Under the pieces are notes generated by a model. The model had not been told where the DNA came from. It searched no databases and saw nothing but the letters and a program-made list of their open reading frames with translations. The position numbers and the translations under genes are program-made. A stretch of DNA of 64,000 bases from Diphasiastrum complanatum (lineage: Eukaryota > Streptophyta > Lycopodiopsida > Lycopodiales > Lycopodiaceae), in NCBI GenBank assembly GCA_029204225.1, contig CM055108.1:1320253-1384252 (forward strand). The letters run 5' to 3'. Shown in pieces: positions 1 through 8,299 of the stretch. Positions within the stretch are counted from its first letter, which is position 1, and the number at the start of each line of letters is the position of its first letter.

Positions 1-1
1 C

Positions 2-133
2 CAAGACCAAAGTAACGAGCTTGGTAATGATGCATGTGTGAGACTTCAGACGATGGTTTGGCAGCACAGATTGGAAAGGTTTGGCTTGGATAAGTATGTG
101 TGTAACTGTGGAAATGGTGCCAAATGTTCATAG
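2..133 (+). CDS. 3' end of an unidentified protein-coding gene (partial)
   Basis: One frame is open from the left edge of the window to TAG at 131-133 and gives 43 residues ending WQHRLERFGLDKYVCNCG plus a short NGAKCS tail. The residue mix (two Trp/His-rich stretches, four Cys near the end) looks like real protein rather than a chance frame, and the following AT-rich stretch would suit a 3' untranslated region. No family was recognised. The start and any upstream exon lie outside the window. It could be a chance frame; short length keeps confidence low. Confidence 0.3.
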   Translation, partial: QDQSNELGNDACVRLQTMVWQHRLERFGLDKYVCNCGNGAKCS

Positions 134-1294
134 ATTCTAGCTGAATCTGTGAACATGATTCTTTTTCGTTCTTATTCTTTGTTACTTCCGTTGGTTACAG
201 TTCTTTACGGTTCAATCTTCTTAGTAGAACAGTTTTCAGGCATAAGTGTTTCTCAGATTACAACGTGTGCTCCTAGCTTGTCAGTGGAGAGAAACAGTTA
301 CGTTACTCAGGTACATGCATTTACAAGCCATGCAACCAGTCCTAGCTCAGCATAGATCAATGTTATGAATCAGAGAGCAAATCTGCGATCTAACTAGGAA
401 ATCATGGAACAATGCAATGACAAGATTAAGCTACTCAGCAAGAAACAAGAACAAGAAAAACTAGCTCCTAACAACATTTTAGTAGCCCAAGAATCAGGAA
501 ACACCCTTTTCCTTGAATGCTTGGAATACCCACGGGCACAATCTAGGACAAGATTGTTAGAGAGTCTGCAAATCAAGATCCACAATCGTAAGCCTCTATA
601 GTTTACCTACATGCTGAAACTACAAAATCAAGATACAAGAAAAGTTAATCCACATCTACATTCCCACAAAAAAAAGGAGTAAGCAAGAAATCTAATATTC
701 CACAAACACAACAGGAAAGATGAAACACGCTCATAGAAATTTTACTCAATGAAGATTGCCATGAACAAGAAGCTCACAATCATCATGAACTTGTAGAAGA
801 TCTTATTTATTGACTCAAGAGAAAATGTCAAATAATCAAATCTCCCACACATAGAGAGGGGGGGGCCCTTAAATAAGCAAGAGGGCTACCCATATGGCAA
901 TTCCACTAATTTGAAAGTACAAGTGAAAAAAAATCTTCCACTAGTGGTCACCATCAAAAGGTGGCTCACTCTAAATTATAAGGGGGTCTACACTTATTTA
1001 CAATGCCTAGGAAGCATTACTCAAGCTCCTACATGGTCGTTCATTTCTGGATACACCATGTAGGCTCACAATAGATAATAATTGTCATCCTAACTAGTAA
1101 TCCTCGGCTCTCATGCTCGGTTTCTCGGCTTTCTTGTGCTCTCCTCCTTCTAAGACCTCCTTGGTCATTTGTGAGAGATACTCTGTGTCTTCAGCTTGGC
1201 TTCGGCATTTGGGGATCTTTGGAATCTGCTAAACATTCAAGAGAGTTGTTAGTGCATTGTAGCAAGTTTGAAGATTTGAATCACACATTGCAAC
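134..1294. other. Unassigned non-coding stretch
   Basis: No reading frame with protein-like composition, no recognisable LTR and no primer-binding site was found here. Short frames at 149-355 and 404-601 look like chance. A G7 run lies near 860. The last about 70 bases read directly into the gag start of Copia-1 and are probably its leader. Confidence 0.4.
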
Positions 1295-2850
1295 ATGGCT
1301 ACAAATGATAGCTTCATGTTGGAGAGCAATGATAGGTGGAGGAGAGCCCTTTGGCACCTCAACAACAATTTGAGGTACGATAGGAGAGCAAAGAAATCTC
1401 TTCATGTTATCAAGATGAATATTACTAATGAACTTCTCAAGGAATTTGGTAATTGCACTACATCTAGTGAAGCTTGGAAAACCTTGAAGAAGGTTTATGA
1501 ATTCAAGTCTACATCAAGGGTACAAACCCTTAGGAGGCGAATCTTGCAATGTCTTTAAAAGAAGGATGAAAGTGCTCATGCTTTTGTTTTGAAAGTTAAA
1601 GCTTTGAATGATGAATTTGCATGTATTGGAGAGAGCATTAAAGATAGTGAGTTTGTGCAAGTAGTCCTTAATGGCTTATTGGATGAACATACTAACTTGG
1701 TGCAAAGTTTTGCTATTAAAAAGACATTACCAAGTATGGAGGACTTGCAAGAGTTCTTGGTGGCTAAAGAATTTAGACACCAAGCAAGAGGAGGATCATC
1801 TTCTACATCTCAAGTTGGAAAGGAGGAAGCTATGTTCTCAAAAGAAAAGTTTAAGGGCAAGGGCAAAAGCAAGAGATCTAAAGGGTAAGATCAATGTGAG
1901 TCTTCCACTTTTGTTGAAAGAAGAAAGAAAAATCAAAGCTAAAATGTTTTAATTGTGGAGTCATAGGACATTTTGTTAGTGATTGCTTCAGTAAGTAAAG
2001 AGATCAACGTGAGAAGCAAAGAGATCTAGCCCACTGATAAGGATGGTGTTGATAAATAAAATCCAACTGATTCCTTTGTCATGTCTTCTTGCTTGTTGGC
2101 TAATCATTGATATAGTGATCCTTGGTAGATTGATAGTGGAGCTAGCTCACATATGACATTTCATAAGGAGTATTACTCTTCATTGGTGGCATTATGAAGG
2201 TGACGAGAAGGTGATCTATATGACCAATGATGGTGAGTTTGCAATCAATTCCTATTTTCTCTCTACTAGTAGGAATGTGAATTTGAAGAATGTTTTGTTC
2301 ATTCCATCAAATCACTAAGAATATTCTTAGTGTTAGGACCAAGGATATTAAGGTGGGGTTTGTTGGTGATTCTTGCTTGATCAAAATGAATGGAACCTTG
2401 ATTGCCAATGGCAAGAGACAAGGTGATCTTTACAAACCTAATGAATATGCTGTTTTCAACCATGGTGGTTTGGAGACAAAGAAGCAAGTTTGTGAGGTTT
2501 GTTCAATGTCAAAGTCACATAGGTTTTCTTATTCTAGATGTAGATCAAGATCTAAGGTGTCTTTCAATAAGTACATTTGGATGTGAATTGTACTAGTGCT
2601 TTGAGTAATGGAGGAGCAAAAATGTTTGTGAGTTGCATTGATGACTTTAGTTGATACTATTGGACTTATTTTCTAAAGTGTGAGGACTTCATACTTGATG
2701 TTCTTCTCAAGTTCAAGAATTTTGTGGAGAGTCAATTCAATATGAATATCAAGTGTTAAGGTTGGAAAATGAAGACCTATCAACAAATTTCAAAGAGGTT
2801 TGTGTGGCACATGGAATCAAGAGAGATATCTCAAATACAAAGGTTCTACA
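1295..2850 (+). pseudogene. Copia-1: decayed Ty1/copia gag-protease-integrase fragment
   Basis: Gag starts MATNDSFMLESNDRW, as in Copia-7 and Copia-10, but lacks about 30 residues after residue 15 that in those copies include the SNYS-WKVRMESLL block. The frame passes a stop at about 1556, continues to 1888 (KDSEFVQVVLNGLLDEH, then a Lys-rich tail), and a zinc knuckle CFNCGVIGHFVSDC can be read at 1945-1986. The protease active site follows at about 2117-2165 as DPW-stop-IDSGASSHMTFHKE. Frame-shifted pieces of the pre-integrase domain (2290-2586, ending CEVCSMSKSHRF) and the start of integrase (about 2600-2850) follow, with many stops. It ends abruptly where antisense Copia-2 begins. RT and RNase H are absent. 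It is long dead. Confidence 0.85.
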
Positions 2851-2855
2851 TGGTA

Positions 2856-4000
2856 GGTGGTTTGCAACATCTTCTTCTCAATTAGATCCCTAATCAAGTG
2901 GTACTTGATCGCGATGTGTTTCGTTCTCGAGTGGAACACAGGATCTTTTGTCAAATGTATTGCCAGATGTGTTATCCATCTGCAAGATCAGAGGCTCTTC
3001 CTTGTATTGCCAATTCGTCCAGGAACTGCCTGAGCCAGATTATCTCGTTGGCCATCTTTGCTGCTACAATGTACTCAGCTTCGTAAGATGACTGAGTCAC
3101 AATGGTCTGCTTCTTGTTGACCCAGAGAACTGCCGCCCCTAACGTGATGGTGCATCCTCCTGGGACGCTTTTACAATTGTCCTTGAGGGATGTCCAACTA
3201 GGATCACTATAGGAAAGCATCTTGAAACCTGCATCACAACAATAACACAAGCCATAATCTCTCATTAAGATATTGCAAGACTTGTTTTGCAATCTTCCAA
3301 TGTGTCGAGCCTGGATTTGTACAGAATTGGCTCATCCTGAACACCGCATAAGCAAGGTTAGGGCATGTGTTTTCTGCAAGGTACATCAGCGAACCTAGCA
3401 GCTTCCTGTAGGGTGTGAGCTGCATTTGTTCTCTCTTTTCAAGGGTCATTGTAGGATCTTTCGCGAGCATGGTTCTCATCGTTTGGAAAGATCTGGGTAA
3501 GGCTCTCAACAGGTATGTGAGCTGCTTCTCAGCTGACACTTGCATTCTCTGCTCCAAAGTTATGTAGTGATAGAAATAGACCCTTCATCTTCCTTACAAA
3601 AGAAGTGAGGTCTTTCCCATACCACTGTAGATTTGTCAGTTGATCTTCTAGCATCATTATTTGACTTTTTGATTTCATTTGAAATCTCGTGAGCAATGCA
3701 TCCCACATCTCCTTAGCGTTGGAGAGTGTAGCCAGGTCAAGTGTGAGATTGTCTTCGATGGATGAAGATAGCAAGGCTACTACCTTGTCATTTTTCTCCC
3801 TCCACTTGCGTAGTTCCTTGTCTAGCATCTCCTCTGTGCCATCCACCCAGGGGAATAAATCTTCACCCTTGAGTATCAATGATGTCTTAAGTTTCCAGAC
3901 TAAAAAGTTAGATCTTGATGAATCAAGAACTGTACAGATCTTGTTCTGTATGCTGCTGATTAAAGCCATTGCTTCTGGAGTCTGTTCTCTTGTTGATGGT
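2856..4000 (-). pseudogene. Copia-2: antisense copia fragment with gag joined to the RT tail and RNase H
   Basis: Read on the minus strand from 3969, a gag starts MALISSIQNKICTVLDSSRS and runs through a UBN2-type gag core (WKLKTSLILKGEDLFPW, then AKEMWDALLTRF). After one frame shift near 3545 it goes to TMTLEKRE. The same frame then passes into the C-terminal part of RT (YRKLLGSLMYLAENTCPNLAYAV) and RNase H (VNKKQTIVTQSSYEAEYI). A frame shift near 2975 leads to the conserved tail DPVFHSRTKHIAIKYHLIRD at 2880-2940. Protease, integrase and most of RT are missing, so a large internal deletion joined gag to RT. It is of a different copia family from its neighbours. No LTR is seen. Confidence 0.8.
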
Positions 4001-4077
4001 TGTTCGTCTGAATCTACTTTCTTACAATAGTTCTAAGAGATTTATCTTCACTACAAGTGTTCAATAATGTGAGATTG

Positions 4078-6263
4078 TAGGTGTTGGATCCATTCCTTTA
4101 TGTCTAGGATAGATCTAGACAATGTTCTTTATGTACCTTCAATCACAAAGAACTTGTTGAGTGTAGGACAACTTATGGATAGTGAATTAGATGTACATTT
4201 CAAGCATGGAGCATGTTCTATCTTGAAAGATGAAGAATGTGTTGCTAGTAGTTTCAAGCAAGGGACTTTATTCATATTGGATGCTAATGTAATGTTTGGA
4301 TGTGTGAACATGGCAAGGGAGGAGCTCACTCAAGTGAAATTATGGCACAAAAGGTTAGGCCATCCTAACTACAAAGCTATGGAGACCATGGCGAAAAGGA
4401 GCTAGCAAGTGGACTTCCCAAAACCATATCCAAGTGTGGAAATCTTTGTGAAGCTTGTGGACTCTCCAAATCTCATAAGCTACCTTTCAAAAGATCTTTG
4501 ACAAGATCTAACTCTCCTCTTGACCTTATACACTCAGATGTTCATTCATTTTCACATGAATCAAATGGTGGAGCTCTTATGTATGTCACTTTTAATGATG
4601 ATGGATCAAGATACTCTTGGGTTTATCTCTTGTCTAAGAAAAGTGAGGTTTTTGAGTCCTTTGTAAAGTTCAAAACCCTTGTGGAAAAGCAACTTAATAC
4701 TAGCTTGAAAGCATTAAGAAGTGATAATGGAGGGGAGTACATCTCCAATAGGACGAAAGAGTTTTGTGAAACTAATGGCATCATGAGAGATTTGAGTTGC
4801 ACAAATACTCCACAACAAAATGGAGTAGCTGAGAGAAAGAATAGGACACTATGTGAGTGTGCTAAAGCTTGGAGGTTAGATGCATCCCTTCCTATTTCAT
4901 TTTGGGGAGAAGCTATTTTATGTGCAAACTTTCTATGTAATAGAATGAGTAATGGTGCCATTAAAGTACTTACACCTTATGAGATGTTGTATTGCAAAAA
5001 CCCAAATCTTAGTGATTTAAAAGTTTTTAGATGTACTTGTTATGTACATTTTCCTTTAGAAACAAGGAAAAAGGAAGATGCCACTTCTTTTAAAGGCATC
5101 TTTGTTGGTTATAGTGAAAATAAGAAAGCTTATAGGATATTTGATCCTATTACCAAGAAAGTTGTTGTAAGTAGAGATGTACTTTTTGATGAATCTCTCC
5201 AAGCCAAAGGAAAGGTGACCTCCAACAACACTCAACTTGTCAAGGATCATGCTATGGCCGAGGAGGAGCTTCATGAAGATGAAGACCAAGTGAAACTTAT
5301 TCAAAGTCCAAGGGTGTCAAGAAGATCAACAAGGACAAGGATTGAGCCATCAAGGCTCACTTATAGTGAAAAAGGGGAGCAAAGGGAAGATTCTCAACTA
5401 CTCAACTCTTATGCTTTCTTGACTACTATGCTTGAAGAACCAACTAGTTTTGAGGAAGCAAATAAGTCTCAACATTGGAGGAAAGCTATGCAAGTAGAGT
5501 TTGATGCATTAATGGAAAATCAAACTTGGAAGCTTGTAGATCTACCTTATGGAAAGAAGCATCTTACTTGTAAATGGATATATAGATTGAAATATAATCA
5601 AGATGGTTCCATTCATAAGTATAAAGCTAGACTTGTAGCAAAAGGTCTTTTGCAAGTCAAAGGCATAGATTATGATGAAACCTTTGCACCTGTTGCAAAG
5701 CTTGTGACCATTAGATTAATCATATGTCTTGCTACTTCTTTCAAATGGGAGGTTTTTCAACTTGACGTGACAAAACGCTTTCTTGAATGGATTCTTGGAA
5801 GAGGAAATCTACATGTGACAACTCGAGGGCTTCATCAAAGATGGAAGACAAGGTGTGTTTTTTTGAAGAAGAGTCTTAGTATGGACTCAAGCAAGCACCA
5901 AGAGCATGGTACTCTAGGTTGCATTCGTATCTTATTTCCATTGGATTTGTTGTAAGTTCTTATGAACCATCATTGTACTACAAATGTACTGATGGGAAAA
6001 TCATTATCTTAGTTTTATATGTTGATGACATTATACTCACAAGAAATGATCTAGATAGCTTCCATGCTCGAACAAAGCACATTGAGATTTCACATCATTT
6101 CGTGAGGGAGAAAGTGCAAGTAGAGGAGATCAAGCTTATTCATGTTTCATCATTAGATTGCATTGCTGATATACTCACCAAGGTATTGCCTAAAGATCCA
6201 TTTGTAAAATTAAGTTTGGCTCTTGGAGTTATAGATAGATCTATGCTAGATTTACCAAGCTAG
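4078..6263 (+). pseudogene. Copia-3: copia protease C-end, integrase, partial RT, RNase H tail
   Basis: The fragment starts in the protease C-terminal region (LDNVLYVPSITKNLLSVGQL, frame 4100-4405) and runs into the pre-integrase domain (KLWHKRLGHPNYKAM). The frame 4498-5955 holds an integrase core (HSDVHSF, ALRSDNGGEYIS, PQQNGVAERKNRTLCE) and the beginning of RT (KHLTCKWIYRLKYNQDGS, then DETFAPVAKLVTIRLI). A frame shift garbles RT after LDVT. The frame 5919-6263 resumes at the YVDD site ([15 protein letters not shown]) and jumps directly to the RNase H tail [17 protein letters not shown], so the last third of RT and most of RNase H are deleted. It overlaps Copia-1 in domain content, so it is a separate copy. 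A 3' LTR follows. Confidence 0.85.
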
Positions 6264-6275
6264 ATTTTTGAGGAG

Positions 6276-6888
6276 TGTGAAAAATACAAAAATTATGCTT
6301 GATCAAGGCCAAAATCATGTATATAGGATGATTACACATGTGTGGAGCCTGTTACCACATGTGAAGTTAGTGTACTTGTCATGTACCATAATCATATAGG
6401 TTCTACATATGATTAAATTCAAGTTCTAGTGGCTAAAAAGGCCAAAAACTAGTTTTCTAGACATATGACACATGGCATCAATCTATTGATTGCATGAGCC
6501 ACATCCTTAGGTTAGATGTCACATCCCATGAGTAGAGGACAGCTCACACGTGTGGAATAGGCTGAAGTAGGCGAGTTTTGACTTCTATAAGATTTCCAAG
6601 TAGATCTCCATATAGTAGGAAATTGGACCAAAAATGTTCAAAATAGAAAGTTTGATCCAAGTGTCAATTTTGGATGATGATTCACCATATGACAAAGCAT
6701 CCTCACACGTGTGAGATCTGATGCATGATCAGTACCTCAAACTCCAGAAAGTGTATTTATAGAGGCATATTTGGCCATAATCAACATGAAACATCAATCT
6801 TGATTTTGGAAGTAATTTTGTGTCAATCTCTCCATTTGTCTACATTTGTTTTGAATGTTTTGAGTTTCTATCATAGTGTAGTAAATTT
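6276..6888 (+). repeat. 3' LTR of Copia-3
   Basis: It follows the RNase H tail and a purine stretch (TTTTGAGGAG), starts TGTGAAAAATAC, and holds two ACACGTGT palindromes (6546-6553 and 6705-6712) just upstream of a TATA-like box (GTATTTATAG, about 6747-6756). The right end is cut by, or merges into, the antisense gag of Copia-4 at about 6888, so its end is approximate. No matching 5' LTR is in the window. Confidence 0.6.
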
Positions 6889-7614
6889 GATTTGCTTGCT
6901 ACCTTCATCTCTTTGCTTCTTCAAACATTCATTAGCAAAATGCCCTTGATTTCACAATAAAAGCATTTCAACTTAGACTTATCTTTCGTTTTGCCAAAAG
7001 AGAAAGTGTCATCTTGATCTTGCATTTTAGACCACTTGCCTTTGCCTTTACCCTTGAACTTGCTTTTGATGAACATAGCCTCCTCTTCATAATGAGATAT
7101 TGATGTAGATCCACTTCCTCTTGATTGAAGCCTATACTCCTCATTCACCAACATCTCTTGCAAATCCACAATACTTGGCAAATTCTTTTGAAAAACTTTG
7201 AACAAGATTAACGTAATCATCCAACAAGCCATTGAGTATAACTTGAACAAGTTCTACCTCCTTAATGCTTTCATCAATACATGCTAACTCATCATTGAAT
7301 GCTTTAACCCTCAAAACAAAAGCATGAGTAATCTCTTCCTTCTTTTGAAAACTTTGAAAGATTTGCCTCCTACGAGTAAGCACTCTTGATGTGGATTTGG
7401 ATTCATAAAGCTTCTTCAAAGCTTCCCAAGCCTCCAAAGATGATGTGCACTTACCAATCTACTTGAGAACTTCATTGGTAACATTCATCTTAGTCATGTG
7501 TAGAGCCCTTTTGTCCCTCTTATCATACCTCATATCTTGAGATGCTTGAGGCCTCTCCTCCACACCTGCAACAATCTCCATCAACTCATTCACCTCCAAT
7601 AAGGACTCCATCCT

Positions 7615-7758
7615 TGTTAGAAATTCATAAATGATAATATGGATGGACAGACTAGGATTTGAACCCAGGACCTCCCTCATACCGGATGAGATGCTCTACC
7701 CCTAAGCTATCCGCCATGTTTGATAGTTCTCTCCAGAGTGTGGATTGATATTACAACA
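7615..7758 (-). repeat. 3' LTR of the miniature element
   Basis: It is the direct copy of 7847-7961, about 90 percent identical by eye, plus a 29-bp insertion near its left end (about 7621-7649). On the minus strand it still shows box A-like TAGCTTAGGGG (7699-7709) and box B-like GGTTCAAATCC (7655-7665), both slightly off consensus. Confidence 0.75.
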
Positions 7759-7770
7759 CCCCCCCTCAAG
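7759..7770 (-). other. Polypurine tract of the miniature element
   Basis: The minus strand reads CTTGAGGGGGGG directly before the 3' LTR, the position expected for a plus-strand primer. Confidence 0.6.
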
Positions 7771-7828
7771 CCACACTTGGTTGGGGTCCTAGCTATCACC
7801 TGTCCCACAACTTGGGTCATTTAACCAT

Positions 7829-7841
7829 GGCTTTGACACCA
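7829..7841 (-). other. Primer-binding site of the miniature element
   Basis: The minus strand reads TGGTGTCAAAGCC. It differs at two positions from the plant initiator tRNA-Met primer site and lies 5 bases after the 5' LTR. Confidence 0.6.
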
Positions 7842-7846
7842 TGAAC

Positions 7847-7961
7847 TGTTAGGTCTAGGATTCGAACCTAGGACCTCTCTCATACCGGATGAGATGCTCT
7901 ACCACTGAGCTATCCACCTTGTTTGATAGTTCTTTCTAGAGTGTGGATTGATATTCCAACA
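7847..7961 (-). repeat. 5' LTR of the miniature element
   Basis: 115 bp on the minus strand, beginning TGTTGGAATATC and ending GACCTAACA. The last two thirds are tRNA-like. Confidence 0.75.
7850..7925 (-). promoter_or_regulatory. tRNA-like Pol III promoter (A and B boxes) in the 5' LTR
   Basis: The minus strand has a perfect A box TAGCTCAGTGG (7902-7912) and a perfect B box GGTTCGAATCC (7858-7868) at tRNA spacing. A D arm (GCTC/GAGC), a 5-bp anticodon stem (TCTCA/TGAGA) and a 5-bp T stem with loop TTCGAAT can be drawn. The acceptor stem does not close well, and position 33 would be C. So this is a tRNA-derived promoter rather than a working tRNA. A CAAACAA stretch just upstream resembles the CAA start motif of plant tRNA genes. 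Confidence 0.7.
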
Positions 7962-8052
7962 ATCCTCACCTTCCAAGTAGAATAGTTGATTGAGGTAAGC
8001 CTATCATTGCCTTCCAACATGAATCCACCACTTGTAGCCATGTTGCAATGAA

Positions 8053-8183
8053 CTATATTTCATACGTGGAGAACCGAAAATAGCAATAAATGATTATTAT
8101 ACACATAGAATTGCAAGATAACATCATGAGAGTGCACCAATGAGTAGTAGAACCCAAGGAGAACCATGTTTAATGATGAAAAG
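8053..8183 (-). repeat. LTR of Copia-4, inner part (R/U5)
   Basis: It matches the LTR of Copia-6 (30880-31015), including the shared AGTGCACCAATGAGTAGTAG block. The leader and primer site between it and gag are deleted. Copia-5 interrupts it at 8184. Confidence 0.7.
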
Positions 8184-8296
8184 AGTTAGAATTAAAGTTA
8201 GAATCACTATGTTACTGTACTGTGGGTCCTCTCAGTGGATAAGGATCAGTTGGCCTCGCCACAAGGCAAGTCAACGGGACATGCGTCCCGCCAACG
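8184..8296 (+). repeat. Copia-5 truncated 5' LTR
   Basis: It begins AGTTAGAATTAAAG and matches the first 110 bases of the 3' LTR at 12395, then is cut by the deletion that reaches into gag. Confidence 0.8.
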
Positions 8297-8299
8297 AAC

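Larger units (their letters stand above)
7615..7961 (-). mobile_element. Miniature LTR (TRIM-like) element with tRNA-like promoter in its LTRs
   Basis: A 347-bp insertion interrupts gag of Copia-4 and is flanked by perfect 5-bp target duplications ATCCT (7610-7614 and 7962-7966). It has two direct terminal repeats that both begin TGTTAG and end CAACA on the plus strand (7615-7758 and 7847-7961) and an 88-bp core without coding capacity. On the minus strand the first repeat is followed four to five bases later by TGGTGTCAAAGCC (7829-7841), 11 of 13 matches to the initiator-Met primer site TGGTATCAGAGCC. A purine tract TTGAGGGGGGG lies right before the second repeat. Size, repeats, primer site and polypurine tract fit a terminal-repeat retrotransposon in miniature (TRIM). 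Unusually, both repeats contain tRNA-type A and B boxes. No run of four T occurs on its sense strand. Confidence 0.8.
6889..8045 (-). pseudogene. Copia-4: antisense copia gag, interrupted by a miniature LTR element
   Basis: The minus strand encodes gag of the same family as Copia-6 and Copia-7, starting MATSGGFMLEGNDRLT at about 8042 and continuing through WEALKKLYESKSTSRVL, AFNDELACIDESIKE and a Lys-rich tail. A damaged zinc knuckle lies at about 6930-6975 (CFYCEIKG, then one base lost where GHF should be). The frame is cut at 7615-7961 by an insertion flanked by ATCCT, and there are further small shifts. Its left edge abuts the LTR of Copia-3. Only gag remains. The matching LTR lies to the right, split by Copia-5. 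Confidence 0.8.

Noticed and set aside
1295-6263. Copia-1 and Copia-3 as one element split by Copia-2
   Set aside because: Both contain protease end, pre-integrase and the integrase start, so they overlap in content and must be two copies.
7640-7715. A free-standing tRNA gene on the minus strand
   Set aside because: A and B boxes are present, but the acceptor stem does not pair, position 33 is not T, no T-run follows, and the sequence is duplicated as part of two LTRs inside a 5-bp duplication.
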